Source: Pomacea canaliculata (taxonomy: Eukaryota; Mollusca; Gastropoda; Architaenioglossa; Ampullariidae). From it: a stretch of DNA of 64,000 nucleotides. Made by a program: the position numbers and the translations under genes. Positions within the stretch are counted from its first letter, which is position 1. Each line of letters opens with the position of its first letter. The notes beneath the pieces were generated by a model. The model was not told where the DNA came from. It made no database searches and worked only from the letters and a program-made list of their open reading frames with translations. The stretch covers positions 12,249,217-12,313,216 of the forward strand of contig NC_037597.1 of assembly GCF_003073045.1 (NCBI RefSeq), given 5' to 3'. Positions 12,977 through 33,389 of this stretch are shown piece after piece.

Positions 12977-14689
12977 TTTGCAGTCTGTCATACTATTACA
13001 TAGGATTGCAACTCACACACAGAGAAACTTTCAAGGTACCTACAAAATGGGAGGTGATCAGCAGAACACACCACTGAACTTAGTACATTTTCTTTTTAGT
13101 TTAATTAGACATAAGTTAAACCCCCCTGAGAATGACCACAGCAAATACACACTTCAAAAGTATCATGCAACGCATTTCCATTTATGGAAACAAAACATTT
13201 CAAAGACTTCTTAATAAGGTGAGAACTAAATGTCACTAGATACAAGTCACTCCACAAATCAGATGCAGATTCTGCACACCCCATCTCCTTTAAAAAAAAA
13301 ACTAAGCAATGATGGAAATACTGAAACATAATAATGCAAGCAGAGACTAGTATTACAGGATGTCACATCATCCCTTGGGAAATAAAACAAATCAGTAAAT
13401 AAAATTTTCTTGTCTTAATTCTAATAACATAATTTACCTAGAGGGGGCGAGTAGAGGAATCTTTTAGTCCTAACTGTAAAGTTAATAAAAATATAAATGT
13501 TCTTTGTTCATAACTTTGTCATGCAAGACAATTTGTACATTCTCGAAAGGATGTTAACAGACTGGTTTGCTGCGTAAGACATAAAATAAACTGCAGCTCT
13601 GTTGTGTACATTATATGCCAACTTGGCCCCTATATTTTTGTATTACAACACTCCATATTTAAATTTTGCATATTTTTACACATATCCTAATCATTAGTCT
13701 TGTTATTTAAAAAATTTGATCTAGTATTTATTTCCAAAAGTTTACTAGGGTTAAATTTTCTTAACAAAAATAAAATAAAAAGGACTTTTGTCAGCAACAC
13801 CCTGTGCAATGTTGCTGATAAAGCAGGCAATGAGAATTAACCTGATTTGATTGCAGCTGCATTTCATTACTAAGGTAATCTATTTAACAAATACTGTACT
13901 GGTTTCTCAAGTTCTCTTTTGGATTATAAAGTAAGCTTCTGAATAAATTCATATTATTTGAAATTCTTATCTTCACGAGGCCCAAAAGCTTAGGTGCTAC
14001 AGACTCACAGCAAACAAAACTGTTAATTTAAATGCAAAATTAAGGTGAAAAAAAAAGGTAAAGGCAATATTTTTAACACAGTGGTGTCTAACTTTAATTT
14101 TTTAGGTGCAGGTTTTTATGACAGAATTAATGAGCAGGAAAAAAGTGCTCAGTAGGGGTCAAGGCTTGATTATTGGCAATCACATTGGGATGTTTACACA
14201 TGTGGAACAGATCGGTGCCAAAACATAATGGTAAAAATAAAGTTGCAATCTGCTGGGTAGGCAGAGGAAGTTTGTCCAGTCAATATTCTTGGCAAAATTA
14301 AAACCAGAGACTTGATTCAAAGGCACATGTGGAAACTGAATGGGTACAGAGCAAACAAAACCTTTATTATCCCGTAAATTAAGAATGCCAGATTTTTCTT
14401 TTAAATGGTGAATGAACGAGATTCAACTGCAACATGAGATTGAATATCATTTCTTGACATCTACGTGCTTTTATCATAAAAGAAGCGTTCAGGTGACAAT
14501 ACACTCCAAAAGGTGTTCTGTAATTCATTTATTTATTTTTACATCTAGGCCAGTATATACACCAGCAGAAGTACTATGCATGCCCTTTAGACCAAAATTT
14601 TACATGCTTACATACTTGGTTTACCACATGTAATTTGAAAGACTGGTAGCATGCTTGTAAATTGATCACGCATCAATAAGAGTGATGTC

Positions 14690-15150
14690 TCTTCTCACCA
14701 CTGGCTTGAGGTGCTGTTTTTTGGTCTCGTCCCTGGTGTTTTGTATCTTTTGTTGTACCGTATACTTCTGTTTTAGATTGTTGTATGCCTGCACCAAGAA
14801 CTTCCGTCATCTTGTCTGCAGTTTTCTGCTTTATATGATTACTTGTCTCCATTTCTCTGCGTAATAACCTTTTGTTCCCTATTTATGGATCTTGCAGTCT
14901 TCACATTTTCTCATCTACAGGATATGTAATTCGTCACTACACTCCGTGCTGTGTAGGACTGATGGGTGCACACCTGATGAGAAGTATTTCTACTGCCTCT
15001 TGCTCCATGAAATTTCTTACTTGCACCATCATTAATACATGTACTTTCTTTGTACTACAATTGATCACTTTGGCACATTATTATTATTTGTTCTTAATTT
15101 GGCAAAGCACTTGATAGCAGGAAAAAGTGCTATAGAAATCATTCTTGTGC
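14690..15150 (+). repeat. LINE/SINE-type 3' tail with terminal stem-loop
   Basis: A pyrimidine-rich stretch is followed by a TTATTATTATT run and then AGCACTT at 15106-15112 facing AAGTGCT at 15125-15131. This perfect 7-bp stem is followed by ATAGAAATC. Related endings (GCACTATATAA after a short stem) occur near 32.19 and 32.33 kb. Such terminal hairpins are typical of CR1/L2-like LINE 3' ends and the SINEs that borrow them. The left boundary is a guess. Confidence 0.35.
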
Positions 15151-15647
15151 ACATCCGTTTATGAGTAATGGATATTCAACACCTTGCACCATGACTAAAG
15201 GTGCATTCCCACAACGGTTCAAAAATGGTTTTCTTATTAAAAACATGAGAGAAATTTTAAAGGCCAACACAAGAAAATCTTAAATCACCACAAAACATTT
15301 TAAGTCCTCAGAAAAAGTACAAAATACATGGAGCAAACAAAACAGATTCTGGTGACCACTGAACTGATTTTGACCACACTGCTAAAAACACACACTCTCA
15401 CTATGATAGAAAAAAGCCTATGTCAAAGATGAGCTAAGAGGGTATTTTTTTCCCCCCTAATTTGAGACTTTTTTTTTGAGATGTGAACAAGACTGAGTAA
15501 ACAAAAAGAGAATAAAGATAAACCACAGGTTTCAAATATCACAAAAATCCCAAAGCTGTTGAAACAGCAACAATTTACAAGCATATTATGTACAATACAA
15601 AATTATCTTTCAACAGCAGTATTGCTTTAAACCAATACCAGAAATAA

Positions 15648-23343
<7,696 letters not shown>

Positions 23344-24450
23344 TTTGTCAACGTTACTGTGAATACCGCATGCACGTCAGCGCGCCAAAGAATGACCTTC
23401 AAGAGTTAACACGAGTTGTCGATCTTGCGACAAAACGTCACATTTGCCTCATTATCGACAGATTAATTTTAACATTTTGAAGAAAACAACTGCTGATAAC
23501 TGCCATTAAACTTAACAAAAAATTTAAAAAATTGAGGTTGTTTACGCAACACCTTTTTCTTCGAAGTAAGAAATCGTATAACATGTCGTCTGCTACGCCC
23601 AGTCGATGACTCCACCCTAATCGCCATATTTTAAAAAAAAATCTAGATGAATAAAATAATAACGCAGCATTAAAAGAGCCACGCTTTCTTGACCTTGCTA
23701 CAAAATTTTAAGAAGATTCTAGTGATAATATGGATTCTATTTGTGGTGTAGGAATTAGAACAGATGAATGCTGCACAGAAAACCTAAACACGCACAAGAA
23801 TGAATAGGCAATCTCGTACTCTTACACCCTACCTCTTTTTCACACACATAAATCACTATACTTAATACTTTATATGCCTCTTTATTACATAATCATAATA
23901 GTGAATGTTTATATACATAGATGCCCATTAAAGAATTCATGACTGTATTGAAATATCATTAAAAAATTGTTATGCAAACCTGTTAGTTCTTTGTGCCCTG
24001 CACAATAAAATAAGGTGTGCATGTGCATACACACAGCCTTCTCATACTGAAATAAAAGTTATTCCATTATTATTGTCCATAATTTAGACTACAAAACAAG
24101 ACTACAGTGCTTATTTAAATCCTTATCACGAAATAAGTGTTTTGTTTGAATACACTGTTTCTGTAACCTCCCACGTGTTTATGCAATGTACAAAAAGTCT
24201 TAGTTCAAGTCGATCTGACAAGACTGCAAAAATGATAATAGGTCTCAATTTACTTGAATATCTAACCATGACAAAGCAGACATGCAAGCACATCTATTAA
24301 CGTTGGAAGCATAATGAAGGCATAATGATAACACAATACAAGGGTTGAATGTGAATGAAACAGGAAAACAAATGAGGTATTTATTTACACTTGAAAGGTA
24401 TCCAGAGCAGAATCCAATTTTCATCATAAATAAGTCACAATGAAAGACTA
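23344..24450. other. ADSS promoter region and GCC1 3' UTR
   Basis: The first 250 bp upstream of the ADSS start is the most CpG-containing part and includes TGACGTGCATGCGG-like sequence on the minus strand, a CRE-type half-site. Further along is the GCC1 3' UTR, with minus-strand poly(A) candidates at about 24378 and 23879. No exon is seen. Confidence 0.4.
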
Positions 24451-27400
24451 TCATAGTTTCATGTGTACATTTGATTTCACAAGTTCTTTTTCTGCAGGAC
24501 TGAACTGAAGTATTGTGGCAATAGCTTTAAGCATCTGTGTCCTTCCATGGGTGTCATAAGAGGTACTGACCAGAAACTTCAGAAAAACATTTTTAAGGTA
24601 TTCTAAATTGGCACTCTCTCTACTTTTGTCTCGTTCAAGTTTGTGGATCTGTTCTTCTAACTTCTGCAAAGCATCTTGGGATTTCTCTTCCTTTAGACTC
24701 ATGGAATGTTGGAGCTCTCTTAAAGCGTTCTCAAGCTGGTGCTTATGTCGTCTGAGCCCCACTATTTCTACATCCTGCCTTGCTTTTTCTTGAGCAAAGT
24801 GGAGAAGGGTTGCTTCCCCTTGAGCAGGGGGCTGCATTAGTAACTGTGCTACTGTGTCATTTACATCTGCTTCCCCTTGAAGAAGACCATCTCCATCATG
24901 CAGGCTTTCCAGACTCAAATCTTTCATACGTGAGTAGTAGTCATGAGATGATGATCGCAGATTCTCAATTTCCTGGTCTTTTTCTGCTAATAGGGCAACT
25001 GTTCTTTCTCTTTGTTTCTTTGCCTCCTGTTCCAGAACAAAAATTTCCTTCTGGTGAGCGTTCTTCAGGTGGCCTAGCTCAGCCTTGTGAGCATCTGCCT
25101 GAGCCAGCATGGAACGACTTAGACTGTCAATTTTCAGCTGCAGCTGCTCAACCTCTTCTTGGTGATGTGTAGAAGATGTCTTCAGCCGTTCTCGAAGATC
25201 TGACACTTGCTCCTTCAAAATGTCCACTTCTTTTGATGATGACTTTTCCTATCAAAAACAGACAACAACAAAAAACCCAGATGTGATAAAAATTTTACAA
25301 TTTATGTAGAAGGAAGAAATTCTTACTTTAAGAAAATAAAGCATCTTCTAACATGGTGAAAACTATGGGAAACCAATATGCTGAATACCTCTTGTATCTG
25401 TTCAGTTTGTCATGCTCTATTCCTAACATAATAATGTTAGCTTATCTAATGCTAGATCATCCTTCTCTGCTTGTGTATTTTAAAGGTAGACATAGAGACA
25501 AGTAAATTATTACAGTTTTATATCATTTTTTCAGCTCTCAGACATTTCAATAGAAAGAATGAGGCCAAACAGTTAAAATATTATTGTACTATTTGACTTT
25601 AATTCTTTCAAAGATAAAACAAACATTCAATGCTATCACCTATTCCAAAAACGATGTCTTTGAATTAATAACAATATTAAAACAGACAGTATTATACTAG
25701 ACAGTTAGAGACAGCCATCTCCTGACCTTGTGTTTATTTTTTAATACAGACTGGGCACGGAGTTTGTAGCGTTCATAATCTTCTTTCAGTTGCTCAAGTT
25801 CTTCTTTCAAGTATTCACATGATGTACACTCATTCTTCACCTGACTCTCCAGAGTGAACAGTTCTGTGTAAGGAAACAAAAATAAATGAAAAAGAGAATA
25901 ATATATCTAGCAAAACTGCATAATATAGATGCATACCTTTTCAAATTCAAATAACACACAAGAATGGAAATTTAGGGCTTGTGTACAAATTCTCTCTTTC
26001 TTTCACACACACATGAACAAACACCCTACTAAAACACAAGGGTTTTATTACATACAACCACAGAATTAAATTCATCAGCAGTTAACACCTTCATACAAGA
26101 ATAGATCAAGAAGTGAAAATATTTAGAATAACAAATCAAAAATCTTGACAATGTCGATACTATACATTTTTTTGTGTGTGCTGTACTTTTCTTTTTTTTT
26201 TATTAATTAAGTTATTGTCAAGTATTTACAAAACAACCTACTACTCTACTACACTGAAGAGAGATTGAAGCCAAGGCTCACAAAGTGAAATTAACCTTAC
26301 CACTGAGATCTAAAGGTTTCTCAGATTTTTGATTAGCAGCCAAGAGTGTCTTCTTCAGGTGTAAGATTTGATCAAACAGGGCATGAACATCAAGATGCTC
26401 ATCTTCATTACTGTTGCCACTATATGGTTTAGAAGCCCGAACCAAAGCAGTGTTTTCAATGTCCAGCTGTGTCACGCGTTCTTTCAGCTTGTTTATAGCC
26501 TCAAGAAAGATATTAATAAATTGTTAATATACAGTTATGTTTTGGATTTGTATTATTTCAAAAGCAAATATTCCAAAGCACTGCAAATCCAAATGTGCCT
26601 GAATTAAACTGACCCTTGCTGGATCTGACCATTCAAGAGACAATACTTTTCTTGAAAAATCATTTTGTGATAATTTTTACATCGTTAGTCTTATATAACA
26701 CTTATGCAGTGAATGTTGAACAATGCTACACAACTTTACGCTTTCTGTTTAATTATGTTACACACTAATTGTTTTAGAATATTCCTGTATGTTTTTAAAG
26801 CAATTACAAAATCATTATGTCACCACCTGTTGATCCTGGAAACGAAGACGTTCATAGTTGCCAACAACTTCAGAAAGTTCTGACAGTTTTTCCTCAAGAC
26901 TAGAGATACGTTCTTCGCTTTGAGTGGAATGCTGCTGTAGACGATGTTCAGCTTCAGTTGCCTTGTGTTGTTCCTGAGACACAATCCTCTGGTGTTCATT
27001 CTGCATATAGAAACACAATTATATTTCTTTGATTAATGACTGTGGCATACCAAGCCTTCCAAATCTTTGCAACATCTTGAGAAAAACTGGCCGAATGTAC
27101 ATAAGGCAAATTTGAATATTTTTTAATTGTGCTGCGAATCTACATCAATGTAAGCCTGGTAATACAGTACACATTTAAAACATGCCAACACAAAAATAAT
27201 TTGCTCTTTGAAATGCTACCTTCATTTCAACCATTTCTTTTTGCAGTTCCAGCACAAAAGGTGAGGGCTGGCTAGCTTTAATCTCTGCTCTTTGCATGCG
27301 GTCTCGCACCGAGTTGAGTTCCTGCGACAACTCACGTATTTTTTTTTCATATTCCTCTAAGACGATGTTGTTAGTGTTTTGTTCATATAATGTCCTTCGC

Positions 27401-30400
27401 ATTTCATCCAGCTGAAAGAACAAAAATGCATTTAAAATGTAACATATCTAAAGTTTTAAGTTGCAAGCAAGTGGGTGGAATTTTACATCAACAAGGCAAA
27501 TAAAGGCCACCTCATAGTGAGAAAATGAAATTCTATGTTCTAGTTTTTCGATACCTACCAGATGACCCAACAATTAGAAGATTAGGTAGGGGTTATTGCT
27601 GCTCTTTAACCAAATAAATTAGTGTCCCTGATCAGTAGGGTTAATAATCCTGGTGAGTAGGAGCTCCCCTGTACTAAGAGGCATCAGCCCAAGACTGCTA
27701 TACAAGGCTTTGTTAAAAAAAAAAAAAAGTTGTCTTTTTGTCAAGGCACTTATCCAATGTAGACGTGGTGAAGGTCAGGAGGGCATTTGTTTTGGTTCAT
27801 CGGGTAAGTATTAAGGAAAGAAAATTTTATGAGAAAATTTTCATTTCTTTATGAACCTTACCAGAGTTTTAACTTGTTGCTAATTTCTGATTGATTTATG
27901 AACGTTACCAGAGGACCCTAAAATTAGAAGAATAACTATCATGTGGTGCATTCTGCCAAAACAAACTTGCTGACCAACCAACAAACCTGCAGAATATATT
28001 AACCAGTTACAGAAGCTGAATGCATTGAAGGGAAGAGTCAAGAAAACATCCGACAAAAGTTATCAGCCAAAGCCACATTCCAATGGGAAGCAAAGCTAGT
28101 CACCACCACTTACATGTCATTTGCTTTTACCTTAAACCAGCAAGAAGCCTAAGGTGACAATTTTTTTAAGTATCTTTAATGACAGATTAAATAAAGAGAC
28201 ATGCCAAAGAGGAAGGAACAAGTGGGACAGTCCATCCAACTGGAGATAGGACAAGCCATTCAAAAGTCAGCACTCTTAGGGGAAGTGACATGAGACACTG
28301 GTGCAAATGTCAGAGTGTAAAGACTCTGCATTTAGTTTCATACATCTATTAAGTGGAAGTTTTTTGGAGATGGCAGTGTGGAAAGCACCAAAGTTTGAAG
28401 ATCTGACTTCTTTAGAGCTGGATAAGATAGTGACAGCTGAGAGTGCTTCAGGAGGTGCTGAGACCCAGAAATTTGCTAGGTAGATATTGGTTTGGTTAAA
28501 GAGCAGTGGTAGGCACTAAGTTCAAAACAGTCAGGTTGTCTGGTAAAGTTAATGAAGAAATGAAATAGGGAAAATAAAAGGTACAATCATGTACATAAAC
28601 AAAATATAATTTTTAGTTCTGTGACACAAAATTAAAAAAAGAAGTATCACCATCAATAAAGGCAATGATAAGAAGAAAAATTAGAAGATGTTTAAAACAA
28701 TGACTAACTTGCAGTTCAAGAGCTTCTTTCTGTAAGCGTTCCTCAGAAAGCAGCTTTTGTAGTTCTCTGAGCATAACAGCATAATCTGTCTGCTCCTTTT
28801 CACGCTCCAGCTGTAATCCTCGGATTCTACTTTTTAACTGTACAATACAAACATCAATATGTTTATAAATAATTTAATTAATTCTCTCTCTTCTGTGAAC
28901 TTTCTGATTTTTACTGGCCTTCTGAATATGAGTAATTTTATTCTGGGTTGAAAATTCATCAGGAACATAAATCTCTTGAGAACGTTTAAATGCATAGTGA
29001 CTTAAAAGGAGTTAATGCCTATGTTATCTGTCATAAAATGACCATCTCATGAATGTTGATATAATGCTGATGTAGGCATTTTGTTTGTTCTTTAATTTAT
29101 CCGGCCAGGATTAACACCTTCATCTCCACTGTTATGCATACAAATGCAGGCAACCATGTCAGCAGTATTAGGTCCCTCAATTAAAAGTAGAAGCAGAGAC
29201 ATAAGTGAATAAATACACTAAACATGAAAAAAATCCATAGCTGTTGCTAAACTATATGTCTGAATGTCAAAGAAATTTTTTTAATATGCCCTCTATCTAA
29301 TTAAGACTTATGATAAAAATTATTGTAATCAATATTTTGATTTATCTTGACCACATTTTGAGAAGTAGGCTTGTCTAATACTCTCCCCTATTTTACAATC
29401 CTTTTCTTTGAGTTCAGGACCCACCTCTTGTATCTGCTGTTCCAATGTTTCCTTCTTTGCACTCCACAACACTCTGTCTTCCTCTGCCTTTCTCATCAAC
29501 TCTTCGTTATCTTGCTGAAATTAATGATAGAATACAAGTTATTCAATTATATCACAGTTGTTTTTATTGTTCTCTAAGCAGTCAAAGAGAATTAAAAAAA
29601 TTGCCCCCAACCCCCCTACTCTCTCTCTCATTGTCTGTAAAGTCTTCATCTGTTAAACATGATGTCTTATTTGTTATCTGAGTATTAAGTTTGTCTACTG
29701 ATATTTATTAATTTTAATTAAAAGTGCAGTGGTCTTATTAATCTTTTGTTATGGTTTTTGCTCTCTTAGATGATTAATTTTAGATTGTGAGTGCTGAAAG
29801 CAAACATATTACGTGAACTAAGCACTTTACAAAACCATTTATTGTTGTTGTTGAATACAGTCTATATAATATGTGATTATGCCTACTAAAGTCTATGTGA
29901 TAAAGTATATATGGTAAAGGCATTTTCTCCTTCTAAACTTTTTCTAATGAAGTATTATAACAAATGTCTAGCATGCAGAGTGAATACAGATATGTGTGAC
30001 AGCAAGTCACCAAAGGCTGCTGTCACGAAGATTTTTTTTATGTGGCACAGGCATCCCAAACCCAAAATATATCCAGCAAGAATGCCCTTTCTACACACCA
30101 GAGGGATCTGCTGTGTGGCCTAATGCAACAAAACTGAAGGACAAACTGTGGGAGAGCAGAAATGAACTAGAAAGAACTGCCTTATTCCCTATGGACATAA
30201 AATTTTTAGTGTGATACACATAACCACATAAATATGCTAATGTAGAGGAAAAATACATATGGTTTATGGTTATGTTTTTGTCTCCCCAAGCACCGGTAGA
30301 AATAGGTACCACTTTTGCCAAATCAGCCTTTGCTTAACTCATTCACAGAATAGCACACAAATGTGTACAGCACGTTTAGCAGCTAATTACAGTGACCCAC

Positions 30401-33389
30401 ATCTATGTGTGGACTGTATTCAATAACTTTTACTTCAAAATAAATGAAAAGGGCAGAAATCTGTTTATTTCAATTGGTTAACTATTTTTTAAATAGAGTA
30501 ACATCTAGAAATAAGAAGACACCGATTTAAGATCTGAGGCTTTGCAGAAGTATCTTTCTTTTCTAAAACAATGTGACATGAAGATACACATCAAGACAGC
30601 TAATGAAAATTTACCCCTTTGGAGCCTACTTTATCCACCAAAGTTGTTTTTCATCATGAGTTCTGTTTATTGATTTCTACATGGTGTGTGACCAGTGGAT
30701 ATGCCTAATTTCCTAAGAATTTACAAGGTGGTTTTTTTTCATGGCTGATGTATTATGTTTATTTTGGGGTACTTTAAAGTTAAATTATTATTTTGATTTT
30801 GATGTATCTTTCTGTCCTGTTTAAAGAACTTTTCTAAAAAAAATTTTTTAAGATGCTTGAAATTAGTGAATATCTAGGAGATCAATGTAAAGGTCATGGT
30901 CGTGTAGCTGTAGTTAGAGTATGTTTAGCATGTTTAAGGGTACAGCAACAAAGTGCCAAAATTAGTTCAGCACATACTTAAAACAATTGAAAATTAGCCC
31001 AGCACATATTTAAAAACACTGTAGTGAGAGAGGGCATATTTAGCATGTCTAAGGGTACAGAGCCAAAGTTAGCACACCTAAAAACACTGAAAATGAAGAA
31101 ATATCTTACCCGTAGTTGCTTGTTATCTGCTAAAAACTGACTTTCTATTCTGTTTTTCTCCTGTGTCAATGTTGTCATGGAAACTGTTAAAATTCTGAGC
31201 TGCTCTTTCAAAGCTTTCATCTGGGGGGTTCCATCATCTGAAGGCTAAAACAATTGGTAGAATTACTGCTTAAAACTTGCCCATGTATCATGCTGCAGGC
31301 CACTTTCTCATAAAAAGTAAAATGCTCTTCAGTGCAGTGTTTGACTTTTGTAATAGTCCTGTTTCTTTTTATTTACTCAGCCACACGAATTCTTTAGAAT
31401 GTTTTAAGCTATAGCAAAATACTGATTTTATAGGACGCTGATCAGATTAACAAGTAATAAATGCAGTGTATAACCTGAGTGACCCCAAGCGGATCAGCTG
31501 CCGCCTCAGAACTAGCTATATGTGCAGCATTTTGAGGTTCCCTTGATGTTACAGCTTCCCCACACATTCTGTCACCTCTTGCCATATCAGAAGAACTGAG
31601 GGCAGCAAGACTGGCCTCAAGCGCTTCTTTCTCCTTTGCCAGAGATTTGTATGCTGCCACCACATCTGTGAAAACATACCAACAGATTAGTTACCACCTT
31701 TGATTATTCAGCTTGCATCTTTTCCAAAAGTACCACTCCCAGTAATAGCTACAATAATTCTGGCTGATCCATCATTCTCTCACTTCTCTGGCTTCTGCTG
31801 ATTGGTCTTTTCAAAATATTTCATGTACTATGAGGTGTGTCCAAAAATGGCTAAAGACAGGCTACAGGTTAAAGCAATGGTATCCAAAACCAAAAACACA
31901 TACTAGCTGACTTGATACCTGTGTGATATAGCTTACCTCCTGCTATGCTCTAGAGGGTTGGGAAAAAAGGGTAGCTAGGGAGAGGCTATGGGCACCACCC
32001 TAACAAACATTTTTTTCTGACTCCTCCATGGGACTATCTTTTACACTAATTTGTTTATTATCTTTACTGTATGTCTTTAAAATTGTATCTACTTTGTTGC
32101 TCATCTTTCCATTACTTGATTGTTTTTCATATATGTTTCAAGCGCAAATCACATGCTCCTGTATGAGTGATTCTGCACTATATAATTTTAGGATTTTTGT
32201 CTTTCATTACTTGTCTGCATAGCTGTAAATCCTTCCATCTTTTCGTATACTGTTCATGTCTCATTCTTGTCTCAAGTGCTGAGAGCATGCTTCTTCACAA
32301 GAATGATCACGCACTATATAAATCACACATCATTATTATTATTGCTCTTAGCAAATATTTTGTGACCTGTGGATATCCTTTATACCTTTTAAACATTCAC
32401 TGCCTTCGTTCCATGCACCCAGCTATGGAGAACAATGTCAAAAAGCATCAAAATACTTTCTTGTTGGACCCTAACCCTAACCCAAATTTTATAACTTAAA
32501 AATTAACCTCATCACTAGAATTCTAGCTATAATCTGAGACTTTTTCACTGTCAAGATTCAGTAAAAGCTATTCTAAACCTCCGTGCTGTGGATGCTTCAA
32601 ACTGCTTCATAGGTTTACAAGTACAAAGTGATCTCTGCACTTTAGAAGTATTTCTTCAAGCGCCACTTTTTCAAGCAATAAGCAGATCTTAAAGAATAAA
32701 TTCTTAAGCTAATTTTGTTTCTGTGCATGCACAAAGCATTAAACCCTACCATACGAGTAGGAAGAAGTCTTTTTCTTCAAAAAGGCTGCAAAGGCAGTCC
32801 TATTCAGCATCATAGATCACCTTTTTCCCCATTCAAAACATGAGCACTGATATGAGGGTGGTAAAGAAGGAACTACAGTGAAGGAGACTGAAAGAAAAGG
32901 ATGAAAAATGGACTGTTTCTAGGGGAAGTCTCTTGTCTACCTCTAAGCTTGTCTTTGTATTGTTGTAGCTGATCTTTCAGGCTTTCAATAGTTTTGCGCG
33001 AGTCATTCCTGCCGGCACGATCCATCACATACCCTGCTGCATTAAAAGCTATATTTTCATACGGCCAGTCAAGGTCAGTCAAACTGAAATAGAAAAAAAT
33101 CATGCAAATGCAATTTTTAAAATATGTATAAAATTAATTCCAAATTACTTTTCCATACTTTATGTTGGAATTATGACAAGGTACTATCTTACCTTTCATG
33201 GAAGAATTGTGGTATAGGTTTATTCTCAAAGATGCTAGGATCAGACATGACAATAATTTTATATACATATGTTACTTTTTTTAATATTAAAAAAATTAAA
33301 CAAAAAAAATACAGCTGGCATGTTTTTAAAAACCCTACACTTTGAAGACTTCCTAAAATATGATTGTCAGCTTACCTCTTAGAATCCAT
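24451..33389 (-). CDS. GCC1: GRIP and coiled-coil domain protein 1 (golgin GCC88)
   Basis: GCC1 is a trans-Golgi tether recruited by Arl1 through its GRIP domain. Coding exons, 5' to 3': 33389-33376, 33083-32941, 31665-31475, 31244-31110, 29514-29425, 28837-28709, 27411-27220, 27000-26827, 26499-26301, 25863-25727 and 25248-24451. All phases agree and give 733 residues (human 775). Matches to GCC1 include AYKSLAKEKEALEAS, LTQEKNRIESQFLAD, MLRELQKLLSEER, INKLKERV.QLDIEN and KEDYERYKLRAQSVLK. The body is almost wholly coiled coil. The GRIP domain is in the last exon, with NLEYLKNVFLKFL containing the conserved Tyr that contacts Arl1, followed by MLKAIATILQFSP. The start at 33389 is a 14-base coding exon beginning MDSK; it is less certain than the rest. 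A further 5' UTR exon may lie near 35.05-35.10 kb. Confidence 0.93.
27480..28100. repeat. Interspersed repeat cluster with an imperfect palindrome
   Basis: In a GCC1 intron, three related units share an ACCAGA(T/G)GACCC..AATTAGAAG or ACCTTACCAGAG core, at about 27556, 27857 and 27904. At 27803-27862 GGTAAG...AAAATTTT faces AAAATTTT...CTTACC, an imperfect palindrome of 60 bp. The layout suggests units of one short element inserted head-to-head. No coding capacity is seen and I do not recognise the family. Confidence 0.4.
29985..30215 (+). mobile_element. LINE C-terminal fragment in a GCC1 intron
   Basis: Antisense to GCC1, the plus strand encodes IQQECPFYTPEGSAVWPN followed by KLKDKLWESRNELERT and a stop at 30212. 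This C-P-(W)P-KLWG-L..T pattern is the last part of reverse transcriptases from mollusc non-LTR elements, just after the cysteine-histidine cluster. Only the 3' end remains. Exact clade is not assigned. Confidence 0.45.
30924..31100. repeat. Two-copy tandem duplication, period about 115 bp
   Basis: TTTAGCATGTTTAAGGGTAC at 30924 recurs as TTTAGCATGTCTAAGGGTAC at 31039. Both are followed by diverged TTAG..CAGCACA..TAAAA sequence. The second copy runs into the donor flank of a GCC1 exon (31110-31244). Confidence 0.5.
32020..32350 (+). repeat. Two adjacent LINE/SINE-type 3' tails
   Basis: The first tail (about 32141-32187) runs from AGCGCAAATCACATGCTCC to GCACTATATAAT. The second (about 32274-32345) runs from AAGTGCTGAGAGCATGCTTC to GCACTATATAAATC and a CATTATTATTATT run. 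Each pairs a 5' (A)GYGC with a 3' GCACT as a short stem. They look like two copies of one terminal sequence, possibly one element inserted in the tail of another. They lie in a GCC1 intron, antisense. Confidence 0.45.

Larger units (their letters stand above)
11902..15647. other. Convergent 3' UTRs of NAA40 and ADSS, non-coding
   Basis: No exon is seen here. The region is AT-rich and holds the 3' UTRs of two convergent genes. A plus-strand AATAAA at 12959-12964 and a minus-strand AATAAA (TTTATT at 12971-12976) stand nearly back to back. Other minus-strand signals occur near 14361 and 14530, so the ADSS UTR could be shorter. The stretch 14690-15150 ends in a LINE-like 3' tail, listed separately. 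Confidence 0.5.

Noticed and set aside
14412-15114. Three small plus-strand frames with membrane-like composition
   Set aside because: The region is pyrimidine-rich LINE/SINE tail and ADSS 3' flank. Hydrophobic translation follows from T-rich sequence.
24608-25172. Plus-strand open frames of 61 and 130 codons
   Set aside because: They are antisense shadows of the last GCC1 coiled-coil exon.
32466-32485. Telomere-like CCTAACCCTAACCC
   Set aside because: Only about two repeat units; chance occurrence.
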